This document shows, piece by piece, positions 24,971 to 31,044 of a stretch of DNA of 31,223 bases. The position numbers and the translations under genes were made by a program. Under the pieces are notes generated by a model, which saw only the letters and a program-made list of their open reading frames with translations, made no database searches and was not told the DNA's origin. Origin of the DNA: a virus; IMG/VR virus record IMGVR_UViG_3300020439_002656, positions 1 through 31,223 of that record. One strand, given 5' to 3'. Each line of letters opens with the position of its first letter. Position 1 is the stretch's first letter.

Positions 24971-25282
24971 ATTATCCTAATAAGATTAGGATTAACTATA
25001 AGGTGATAATACCTCCATTCCCGCCTTAAATATTTTAGGTTGCATTTTGACTTTTTATATGAATTATTAGTAAGGCCTCTGGAGCAGTGGAGGCCGCAGG
25101 TCTGCAAACCTGCGACAGTGGTGATACGCCCCACTTTGCCGGAATTGGCCAAACTCCGCCAACTCCACACCGCGCGCAACGGCCTTTACAGGCTAGCGAT
25201 TATAAGTTTAATAAAATCTTACCCGCACTGCTTTTTACCATATTACAGGAAAAACTGACGGATAGGATCGGGGGCTATAGCA
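24971..25282. other. Gene-poor gap with three consecutive hairpins
   Basis: Three hairpins follow each other at 25074-25135: a 6-bp GGCCTC/GAGGCC stem, a 6-bp GCAGGT/ACCTGC stem whose loop reads CTGCAA, and a 5-bp AGTGG/CCACT stem with a 9-nt loop. The layout recalls the arms of a tRNA with a Cys-type (GCA) anticodon, but the loops have wrong sizes and no acceptor stem closes it. It may be a small structured RNA or a decayed tRNA. I see no convincing gene; a 72-codon frame at 25040-25258 has no recognisable features. Confidence 0.35.
24974..24992 (+). terminator. Short hairpin after cI
   Basis: ATCCTAAT-AAG-ATTAGGAT forms a perfect 8-bp stem 3 nt after the cI stop codon. There is no T run, so it is a weak terminator at best; an operator-like palindrome is the alternative. 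Confidence 0.4.
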
Positions 25283-25432
25283 ATGAAAAAAAATCATACA
25301 ACAATCATCATTCGCAATCCGGACAACAAGAATTCCTTTTTGGTGGTCGCCACATCCGACAAAACCAAAAATCAGGTGAAGATCTCAGGCCGTGAAATCG
25401 GCCGAAAAAAAATGATTATTTTCGAACTATAG
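25283..25432 (+). CDS. Small basic protein, unknown function
   Basis: A 49-residue frame, MKKNHTTIIIRNPDNKNSFLVV..., with GGGGG about 8 nt before the ATG. The alternation of hydrophobic and polar residues (TTIIIRN, FLVVATSD, QVKISGRE, KKMIIFEL) suggests a small beta protein. Its stop TAG lies within CTATAG, which also supplies the stop of the convergent lipoprotein gene. Function unknown; it could be co-expressed with cI in the lysogen. Confidence 0.55.
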   Translation: MKKNHTTIIIRNPDNKNSFLVVATSDKTKNQVKISGREIGRKKMIIFEL

Positions 25433-25969
25433 ATATTCCAGAAAATAGCGCACATACCGCGGCGGCAGGGCGGCTACTATTTCACCATGCCCCGGGCGGG
25501 TAAAGACCACTTCCAGACTGCGGTCCCCATACCCGGATAGTTGATTGACAGGAATCGCCACCTGTATCATTTCAAATATCTTGCAGCCGTCAATGGTTTG
25601 GATACAGTTGCCATTGCCAGACCCCAGCAGCTTCCAGTCTGCCGGCGTCCCATCCCGGAATCTGGCGCCGGTAACGCCATCCAGATCCCCTTTATACCGG
25701 CTGTTCACAAACATATAAAATCGGCGGGATCCGTCGGCCGACTTTTCCGCCCGCAGGACCTGCACCAAGTCAATATAGGCATAAGCCTGGAAACTGGGCC
25801 CAACCACCACCTGCCCGCCGCCCTGTTCCGGCCTCGCCATTAGACTGGAAAAATCTGCCGGCGTCATTTCCCACAGCTGATCCAGCGTCAAATTATCAGT
25901 TTCCATATCCAACGGCGTCCGGCTGCATCCAGCCAGCAAAATACACCCTAAAATAATCAGCTTTTTCAC
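25427..25969 (-). CDS. Prophage lipoprotein (moron candidate)
   Basis: A 180-residue protein with a signal peptide and lipobox, MKKLIILGCILLAGC, giving lipid-modified Cys15. The mature part is mixed alpha/beta, with two cysteines (NCIQTIDGC) that could form a disulfide in the periplasm, and no domain I know. The start is GTG with GGGGG nearby. It is transcribed against both cI and the rightward operon and has its own upstream gap. Such isolated genes in the lysogeny region are usually expressed from the prophage. Surface lipoproteins there often alter the host envelope or exclude other phages, but that role is inference only. Confidence 0.82.
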   Translation of the reverse strand: MKKLIILGCILLAGCSRTPLDMETDNLTLDQLWEMTPADFSSLMARPEQGGGQVVVGPSFQAYAYIDLVQVLRAEKSADGSRRFYMFVNSRYKGDLDGVTGARFRDGTPADWKLLGSGNGNCIQTIDGCKIFEMIQVAIPVNQLSGYGDRSLEVVFTRPGHGEIVAALPPRYVRYFLEYL

Positions 25970-26017
25970 AGCGACCCCCTATGTTGCCAGCAACTTCCAG
26001 CAGCGTACCACAATCGT

Positions 26018-26084
26018 TTCTTGACAACTAACCTGTTTCATATCACTTTTTTTCTTGACAACTAACCTGTTTCATATCACTTTC
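26018..26084 (+). promoter_or_regulatory. Tandem operator/promoter repeat before the rightward operon
   Basis: Two copies of a ~33-bp unit stand in tandem at a 34-bp period, each with TTGACA (26021-26026 and 26055-26060) followed by the 25-bp element also found upstream of cro. TTGACA is a perfect -35 box; no good -10 is visible at 16-18 bp (CACTTT at 17). Repressor control of the int/xis operon is implied. Confidence 0.78.
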
Positions 26085-26116
26085 ATCCTTGCCAGTACCG
26101 ATTTGGACAGAACGGC

Positions 26117-26158
26117 GCCGGCGGGATCTCGGATCCCCCCAAGTCTGACCCCGCCGGC
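26117..26158 (+). promoter_or_regulatory. Structured leader before the HD-hydrolase gene
   Basis: GCCGGCGGG (26117-26125) can pair fully with CCCGCCGGC (26150-26158). GGGATC-TCG-GATCCC (26123-26137) forms a second stem that competes for three of the same bases. It ends 22 bp before the ATG at 26181, with the ribosome site AAGGGA between. Confidence 0.5.
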
Positions 26159-26180
26159 ACTCACAAGGGATCATGGGAAA

Positions 26181-26897
26181 ATGGACAGCACAAAAAACAT
26201 CTCGGAAAAGGCCTTGCAGGCGGATAAAAAGGACGTCTTTTCCGAAGTCAAGGCGACAGGCTTTGACACCAACATCATGACCGACAATCAGGAAATCCCC
26301 GAATTGCCGGCCAATCTATCGGAATGCCGACGGATCACCGCAACGGGAAAGATGATCGACCTGCTGGATCCCCAGCCGGAAGACATTGATTTTAACGTGA
26401 TCGCCCATTCCCTGGCCAAACAATGCCGCTGGACCGGGCACACCAACCTGTTTTACTCAGTGGCCCAGCACAGCTTCTTGATGGCCCAGCATATGCCGCA
26501 GCCGCTGCAAGCTTACGCCCTGCTGCACGATGCTCATGAAGCCTATATTGGTGACATCCCCCACCCCCTGAAAGCGATAATGGGGCCACATCTGAACACA
26601 GTCACCGAACGGCTGGACGCCGCCATCCATGCCGCCGCCGGCCTCGACTGGCCGCTGTCACCTCACCATAAAAATATGATCCACATGGCCGACAGGGCCA
26701 TGGCGCGCGCCGAAGCGGAAGACCTACTGCGCACCGATCCTGCGGAAGACAATCATTTTGACAGCCTGCCCAGCCGTCTGGTCCCGCATATTCGCCCTGT
26801 GGCATGGGACCGGGCGCTGGACATCTTCCTTGACCACCTTCAGCGGTATGTCTTTTGCCGCACATCAAACAAAGGGGCCGCCAATGGCATCTGTTAA
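26181..26897 (+). CDS. HD-domain phosphohydrolase (YfbR/5'-nucleotidase-like)
   Basis: A 238-residue protein. The HD metal-binding set is visible as His97 in FYSVAQHS, His116-Asp117 in LLHDAHEAYIGD and a later Asp near MADRAMARAEAEDL. This spacing fits the small-molecule nucleotidase branch of HD enzymes (YfbR-like), which remove phosphate from deoxynucleotides. A role in shaping the dNTP pool during phage replication is plausible. The N-terminal ~50 residues are polar and extra. I chose the ATG at 26181 (AAGGGA upstream). A TTG frame start at 26055 would begin inside the operator repeat. First gene of the rightward operon; it overlaps the next gene by 14 bp. Confidence 0.85.
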   Translation: MDSTKNISEKALQADKKDVFSEVKATGFDTNIMTDNQEIPELPANLSECRRITATGKMIDLLDPQPEDIDFNVIAHSLAKQCRWTGHTNLFYSVAQHSFLMAQHMPQPLQAYALLHDAHEAYIGDIPHPLKAIMGPHLNTVTERLDAAIHAAAGLDWPLSPHHKNMIHMADRAMARAEAEDLLRTDPAEDNHFDSLPSRLVPHIRPVAWDRALDIFLDHLQRYVFCRTSNKGAANGIC

Positions 26898-27231
26898 TCT
26901 GGAAACACAGACCCTGAATTATTTCATTGCCTGCAACTGGCTGCGGGATCCTGACAAACCCCGGCACAACAAAGACCATGCCGTGGCGATACTTCACGCC
27001 ATTGAAGCCCGCCGTGATCTTGGGCACCTGCCCCTGCGGGCCCGGCAGGCCTTGGTCCGCCATTACAAACAGACCGGACAGGAACAGAAAGCCCGTGCCA
27101 TTTCCGGCAACTTGATCACTTTCGGCCTGCCCAGCGGTCCCGTTTCTGGGATCATGCAGAAAATATACAGCTTCCGCCGGCCGGATACTGATCCGGCCAA
27201 AGACAATCCAACAGGGGACGGTGCCGCATGA
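26884..27231 (+). CDS. Uncharacterised small phage protein
   Basis: A 115-residue soluble protein, MASVNLETQTLNYFIACNWL..., mostly helical with conserved-looking Trp, His and Arg residues (NKDHAVAILHAIEARRDLGHLPLRARQALVRHYKQ). Not recognised. The start (AAAGGGG upstream) lies 14 bp inside the HD gene, and the stop overlaps the next ATG (ATGA). Tight coupling suggests it works with, or is dosed with, the HD hydrolase. Confidence 0.72.
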   Translation: MASVNLETQTLNYFIACNWLRDPDKPRHNKDHAVAILHAIEARRDLGHLPLRARQALVRHYKQTGQEQKARAISGNLITFGLPSGPVSGIMQKIYSFRRPDTDPAKDNPTGDGAA

Positions 27232-27356
27232 CCCGGATTAATTTCAACAGCAGGCGGACCCTGCGGGCCGTTTCCAAACATCTGGAAACCATCGGCGCGC
27301 GGGGCAACCTGCACCACATCGGGGATCAATATGAAGGGGGTTATATCTCATGGTAA
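27228..27356 (+). CDS. Very small phage protein (42 aa)
   Basis: A 42-residue frame, MTRINFNSRRTLRAVSKHL..., that begins at an ATGA overlap with the preceding stop and ends 7 bp inside the next gene. The gap-free chaining on both sides is the main support. The product is basic and soluble, with no known domain. Confidence 0.55.
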   Translation: MTRINFNSRRTLRAVSKHLETIGARGNLHHIGDQYEGGYISW

Positions 27357-27532
27357 CGACCGACACGAATTTTATTTTATCTGCAAAATCGCAATCACGT
27401 TGGCGCGGGTATAGCGCGAAACACCACCTGCCACTGGATCAGGATCCTGTCATAGGTTTCCTGGTCGGCTTTGCCGCCGGCGGCACCATATTTAGCCTGA
27501 TCGGCTTTGGCCTCTATCTATTGCTTGGGTGA
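27350..27532 (+). CDS. Small single-pass membrane protein
   Basis: A 60-residue protein with a polar basic N-terminus (about 1-32) and one strong hydrophobic segment, VIGFLVGFAAGGTIFSLIGF, running to the C-terminus (about 34-59). The Gly-rich helix suggests packing with another membrane helix. Holin-like size is noted, but no endolysin is present near it, so a holin call is not supported. It overlaps the upstream small frame by 7 bp. Confidence 0.6.
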   Translation: MVTTDTNFILSAKSQSRWRGYSAKHHLPLDQDPVIGFLVGFAAGGTIFSLIGFGLYLLLG

Positions 27533-27542
27533 GAAAAATATA

Positions 27543-28268
27543 ATGCCGCCGCCTTATGCAATATTCCTTTGTGATGAAACGGGCATCATGGCCGCCCCTT
27601 GGGCCGCGGCAGGGGTGATCTGCTACCTTGTGGATCCTGCACACCCCCCCGGGATTACCCGCAAAGGAAACATCATTCAGCTGGGTGGCGTTATCGCGCC
27701 GGATCTCAATTTACCGGAATATGATCATTGCCTTGATTTTATCGGCAACCTGATCCGCAGTGGCCGCGTGATATTTGTCGGCGGCTTTCCACCCTGCACA
27801 GATCTAGCCGGATCCGGGGCAAGGCACTGGCAGGGAAAGTTTACCAGGGATCGGTATTTTCAGGCCAAGGCTGCCTTGATCCTAGAACAATGCAGAACTA
27901 TCGGGACCCTGTCCGGTGCCCCATGGTTTTTTGAAAACCCACGGGGCGCCGCATCCGGCATCATGGGTCCGCCTAATTTCAGCTTTAACCCCTGTGATTT
28001 TGGCGGATATCTCCCGGAAGATGACGAACATCCGCTATGGCCCGACTATCTGCCCCCACGGGACGCCTACCCCAAAGAAACTTTTATCTGGGCAGGCGGT
28101 GGTTTCATTCGCCCGGATCCGAAGCCCGTGGATGCTCTGGATTATTACCCGGGCTGGAAAAAGCTGGGCGGAAAATCGCGCCGCACAAAAAAAATCAGAT
28201 CCGCCACACCGCGCGGCTGGGCGCAGGCCGTTTTTGAAGCAAACTATAAATTAAGGATTGCCGCATGA
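27543..28268 (+). CDS. Phage C5-cytosine DNA methyltransferase-like protein
   Basis: A 241-residue protein. The catalytic motif is GFPPCTDLAGSG with Cys85, followed by the ENP variant of motif VI (PWFFENPRG, 128-134). The ending SATPRGWAQAVFEANY matches the C-terminus of short phage cytosine methylases. The usual FxGxG motif I is altered (LCDETGIMAAPWAAAG), as is common in this phage subgroup, so activity is likely but not certain. The ATG at 27543 follows GGTGAG by about 8 nt. It could modify phage DNA against restriction, adding to the adenine-type enzyme encoded on the other strand. Its stop overlaps the next ATG (ATGA). Confidence 0.8.
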   Translation: MPPPYAIFLCDETGIMAAPWAAAGVICYLVDPAHPPGITRKGNIIQLGGVIAPDLNLPEYDHCLDFIGNLIRSGRVIFVGGFPPCTDLAGSGARHWQGKFTRDRYFQAKAALILEQCRTIGTLSGAPWFFENPRGAASGIMGPPNFSFNPCDFGGYLPEDDEHPLWPDYLPPRDAYPKETFIWAGGGFIRPDPKPVDALDYYPGWKKLGGKSRRTKKIRSATPRGWAQAVFEANYKLRIAA

Positions 28269-28405
28269 ATCCCCATGAAGAAGAAAGACCGGCATGGCTG
28301 GAAAGCCAGACCCCCGAAGCCATCCGCAGGCAGAAAATTAAATGGATCATCTCCCCGGTGATCATGATCATTCTGGCCGCTTGCGCCGCATACTGGCTTA
28401 GATAA
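28265..28405 (+). CDS. Very small single-pass membrane protein (46 aa)
   Basis: A 46-residue frame, MNPHEEERPAWLESQTPEAIRR..., with an acidic N-terminus, a basic turn (RRQKIK) and one hydrophobic helix, WIISPVIMIILAACAAYWL, near residues 26-44. The basic turn before the helix predicts N-terminus inside. It is coupled to the methylase gene by ATGA and is the second tiny membrane protein in this operon. Not recognised. Confidence 0.6.
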   Translation: MNPHEEERPAWLESQTPEAIRRQKIKWIISPVIMIILAACAAYWLR

Positions 28406-28415
28406 GGATCCAGCC

Positions 28416-29450
28416 ATGACCAAGATCCAGTGGACAGACAAAACCTGGAACCCTATCGCCGGCTGCAGCAAGGTGTCAGAAGGCTGCCGCAACTGCTACG
28501 CCATGCATCTGGCTTGGCGACTGGGTCACAATCCAAAGGTTGCCGACAAATACGCCGGCACCGCCTTCCGGGACAAGCACGGGGAAAATAAAAGCAAGGT
28601 CCGCTGGACCGGCTACATCACTTTTGATGAAAAAGCTTTGCAGATCCCGCTGAAGGAAAAAAAGCCCACCCGCTATTTTGCCAACAGCATGTCCGACCTG
28701 TTCCACCAGAACGTCACGGATGACGTGATTGATCAGATCTTTGCGGTTATGTCCCTGTGCCCGCATCACACTTTCCAGATCCTGACCAAGCGGCCGGGAC
28801 GCATGCAGGACTACCTGAAAAATTATCACCGCAAGGTTGAATGGCTGAAAGCAGCCCAGCAACTTGATGGCCAAGGGAAGCTCAAAAAAGGTATCCTGTT
28901 CACATTAAAAGAACCCCTGCCCAACGTCTGGCTGGGCGTCAGCGTGGAAGACCAGAAAACGGCAAACGAACGGATCCCCATCCTGCTGGACACCCAGGCC
29001 GCCATTCGATGGATTTCCGCCGAACCGCTGCTGGGACCGGTCGATCTAACAAAAATAACTTGGGGGGATGATTTTATCTGGGCGTGCACAGACGCCTTAT
29101 CAGGTGTCGATACATGCCTGGAATTTCCTGGGGAGCCACGCCCCTCCAAAAGTAAACTTGATTGGGTGGTAGCTGGCGGCGAAAGCGGCAAGGATGCCCG
29201 CCCCATGCATCCGGATTGGGCTCGGTCCCTGCGGGATCAGTGCCAAGCGGCAGGGGTGCCCTTTTTCTTCAAGCAGTGGGGTGGGTGGGCTCCCATCATA
29301 AAAGACAACCGGCACTTACTTCTACTTCTCACCAAAAAAAGATGCCGACACTTTGGCGATGGAACAACAATGTATCTGGCCGGCAAAAAAGCAGCTGGAA
29401 GTCTGCTGGACGGCCGCACCCATCTTGAATTTCCGGAGACTGATCAATGA
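28416..29450 (+). CDS. Phage Gp37/Gp68 family protein (DUF5131)
   Basis: A 344-residue protein. It begins MTKIQWTDKTWNPIAGCSKVSEGC with Cys17, Cys24 and Cys27 in a C-x6-C-x2-C pattern, then has RYFANSMSDLFH, TFQILTKRPGRM, PNVWLGVSVE, RWISAEPLLGP and DWVVAGGESGKDARPM. These are all signatures of the Gp37/Gp68 family. The three-cysteine cluster has led to suggestions of an iron-sulfur, radical-SAM-like enzyme, but the substrate is unknown. A non-conserved insert around residues 210-245 is noted. It is followed by an ATGA-type overlap with a 43-residue CxxC protein. Family is secure, function open. Confidence 0.9.
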   Translation: MTKIQWTDKTWNPIAGCSKVSEGCRNCYAMHLAWRLGHNPKVADKYAGTAFRDKHGENKSKVRWTGYITFDEKALQIPLKEKKPTRYFANSMSDLFHQNVTDDVIDQIFAVMSLCPHHTFQILTKRPGRMQDYLKNYHRKVEWLKAAQQLDGQGKLKKGILFTLKEPLPNVWLGVSVEDQKTANERIPILLDTQAAIRWISAEPLLGPVDLTKITWGDDFIWACTDALSGVDTCLEFPGEPRPSKSKLDWVVAGGESGKDARPMHPDWARSLRDQCQAAGVPFFFKQWGGWAPIIKDNRHLLLLLTKKRCRHFGDGTTMYLAGKKAAGSLLDGRTHLEFPETDQ

Positions 29451-29578
29451 CCGACACCCCTGACGGCGAACCCTGCCACTGGAGCCGTCTGGACAAAAAT
29501 TTACCCGTTGGCCTGTGCAGCAAATGCATCCGCCTTTTGAACTGGTGGGATGACCAGCAAGAGAAATCGGGGCAGTAA
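29447..29578 (+). CDS. Very small Cys/Trp-rich protein (43 aa)
   Basis: A 43-residue frame, MTDTPDGEPCHWSRLDKNLPV..., with Cys10-His11 and a CSKC pair at 29-32, a possible single zinc-binding unit, and WW near the end. It overlaps the DUF5131 stop by 4 bp and ends 1 bp before the next ATG. The chaining and the paired cysteines support it. Confidence 0.6.
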   Translation: MTDTPDGEPCHWSRLDKNLPVGLCSKCIRLLNWWDDQQEKSGQ

Positions 29579-29579
29579 A

Positions 29580-29816
29580 ATGACCAGATCCTGGCCGGCC
29601 TATATGCGCAAAGATACCGTTATGGAGTACCTGGATATCAGGTCCGAAACGGACTGGACGCGCTGCACTAAAGGCTGGCCGGGCTTTCCCCAAAAGGACC
29701 CCGCAACAAAGCGCTGGTTAAAAAAGGAAATTGACATCTGGCTGGATCGCCGCCACCATCTGACAGGAAATACGGTAAATGACATGGACGCAATCATCCG
29801 CGCGGCAAATGGTTAA
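29580..29816 (+). CDS. AlpA/excisionase-like DNA-binding protein
   Basis: A 78-residue protein, MTRSWPAYMRKDTVMEYLDIRS..., followed by GFPQKDPATKRWLKKEIDIWLDRR. A MerR/AlpA-type helix-turn-helix near residues 10-25, a wing with GFP, then a Trp-containing helix is the layout of phage excisionases and AlpA regulators. It lies directly before and overlaps (8 bp) the integrase gene, the classic xis-int arrangement. I chose the ATG at 29580 (GGGG upstream) rather than an in-frame ATG at 29550 inside the preceding gene. Confidence 0.78.
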   Translation: MTRSWPAYMRKDTVMEYLDIRSETDWTRCTKGWPGFPQKDPATKRWLKKEIDIWLDRRHHLTGNTVNDMDAIIRAANG

Positions 29817-31044
29817 ACTCAAAGACCTGAATTATGTTAAACGGGTCATCCGCCATAACAAGAAAAAGGCGGACGCGATATATTATTACTCAGTCCCGCC
29901 GGGGATGCCCCGGGCAAAAATTCCTTACCCCATTGGCTCAGAAGAAAACTGCGCCGCCCGCTTTGTCAATTATGTCCTGACTAGGAACGAACTCAGCCCG
30001 AAAAAGAAACGCGACAACCAGCTGGGCAAACAGCCCCCAGAACCGGGCAGCATGTCCCACCTGGTGGCCATCTATCGCGGTGATCGGGATCTGGATATCA
30101 TGCCACATATTTTCTGGGCGCGGCTGAAGGAAAAAACCCGCAAGGATTACACCCGTTACCTAGATATTATTAACGAACGGTTCGGGCCCTTCCAGGTCCG
30201 GGATTTCACACCGGAAGCCATCGCAAAATTCAGGGATAGCTTGGCCCAGGTTGATGATACCGGCTTGCCTAAAAAACCCTATGCCGGCAACAACGCCCTG
30301 GCCGTCATGAAGGCCCTGTTTAAAGTGGCCATCCTGAAAACTTCGATTTTTAACATGACCGTCAATCCAGCCCGGGACGTCGGTAAGTTCGGCAAAAAGG
30401 ATGGCGTCCGCGCCCGCCGGCAATTTTGGACCTATGAACAGCAAGAAACCTTCTGTCAGGTCGCGGACAAACTGGATCCGCAGATCGGGACAGCCATCCG
30501 CCTGCTGGCCTATTTTGGACAGCGCCCGGGCGACACCCTCGCCATGAAGGACACCGCATACGACGGGGAAAAAGTGGATGTGGTCCAAGAAAAAACCGAT
30601 GAACGGGTCCGCATCCCGCCGCACCAGGATATCAAGCCCCTGCTGGATAGGATCCGCCAGCAAGCCCGGGACAGGGGACGGATCGGCGGACCTATGATCG
30701 ACTTTGGCTTTAAAGGCGCTGATCTATATTCCCACTTTTCCAAACGCTGGGATCTGGTCAAGGCCGAAGCTGTAAAGCTGGATCCGGACCTGGCCGATCT
30801 GCGCCGGCAAGATCTGCGCCGCACGGCCGTGATCCGCCTGTCCGAAGCCGGCTGCGAAGTCCCCCAGATCAGCGCCATCACCGGCCACACTCTGGCATCA
30901 GTCACCCATATTCTGGAAACCTACTTTGTCCGCACCGAAGTCATGGCCGAATCCGCTATCACCAAGCTGCAGGACTGGCAGCAGGCGCAGAAAAAAAAAG
31001 AGGGATTAATATGCCAGGGGAAAAATCTGAAATTAGAAACCTAA
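29809..31044 (+). CDS. int: Tyrosine-family phage integrase
   Basis: A 411-residue recombinase. Catalytic residues are Arg239 in FGQRPGD, Arg337 in DLRRTAV, His360 in ITGHTL and the nucleophile Tyr372 in ILETYFV. The first position of the HxxR box is Gln (RQDLRR) instead of His, a known variation. Residues ~90-195 form the core-binding domain (HIFWARLKEKTRKDYTRYLDIINERFG). It would join attP to the host attB. The start ATG at 29809 lies in the end of the xis-like gene. The gene is in an operon with metabolic genes behind repressor operators, so it may be expressed mainly after induction. No attP core was identified. Confidence 0.93.
   Translation: MVKLKDLNYVKRVIRHNKKKADAIYYYSVPPGMPRAKIPYPIGSEENCAARFVNYVLTRNELSPKKKRDNQLGKQPPEPGSMSHLVAIYRGDRDLDIMPHIFWARLKEKTRKDYTRYLDIINERFGPFQVRDFTPEAIAKFRDSLAQVDDTGLPKKPYAGNNALAVMKALFKVAILKTSIFNMTVNPARDVGKFGKKDGVRARRQFWTYEQQETFCQVADKLDPQIGTAIRLLAYFGQRPGDTLAMKDTAYDGEKVDVVQEKTDERVRIPPHQDIKPLLDRIRQQARDRGRIGGPMIDFGFKGADLYSHFSKRWDLVKAEAVKLDPDLADLRRQDLRRTAVIRLSEAGCEVPQISAITGHTLASVTHILETYFVRTEVMAESAITKLQDWQQAQKKKEGLICQGKNLKLET

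Noticed and set aside
25074-25140. A functional tRNA-Cys gene
   Set aside because: The anticodon loop has 8 nt, the T-type loop has 9 nt, and no 7-bp acceptor stem or CCA end can be drawn.
25040-25258. A 72-codon plus-strand frame in the gap after cI
   Set aside because: It runs through the hairpin cluster, has mixed codon use and no ribosome site, and shows no motif.
26055-26180. TTG start at 26055 for the HD hydrolase
   Set aside because: It falls inside the TTGACA of the operator repeat; the ATG at 26181 has AAGGGA upstream and begins just before the conserved region.
27350-27532. Holin call for the 60-residue membrane protein
   Set aside because: Only one membrane segment, and no endolysin or spanin gene in the window to support a lysis cassette.
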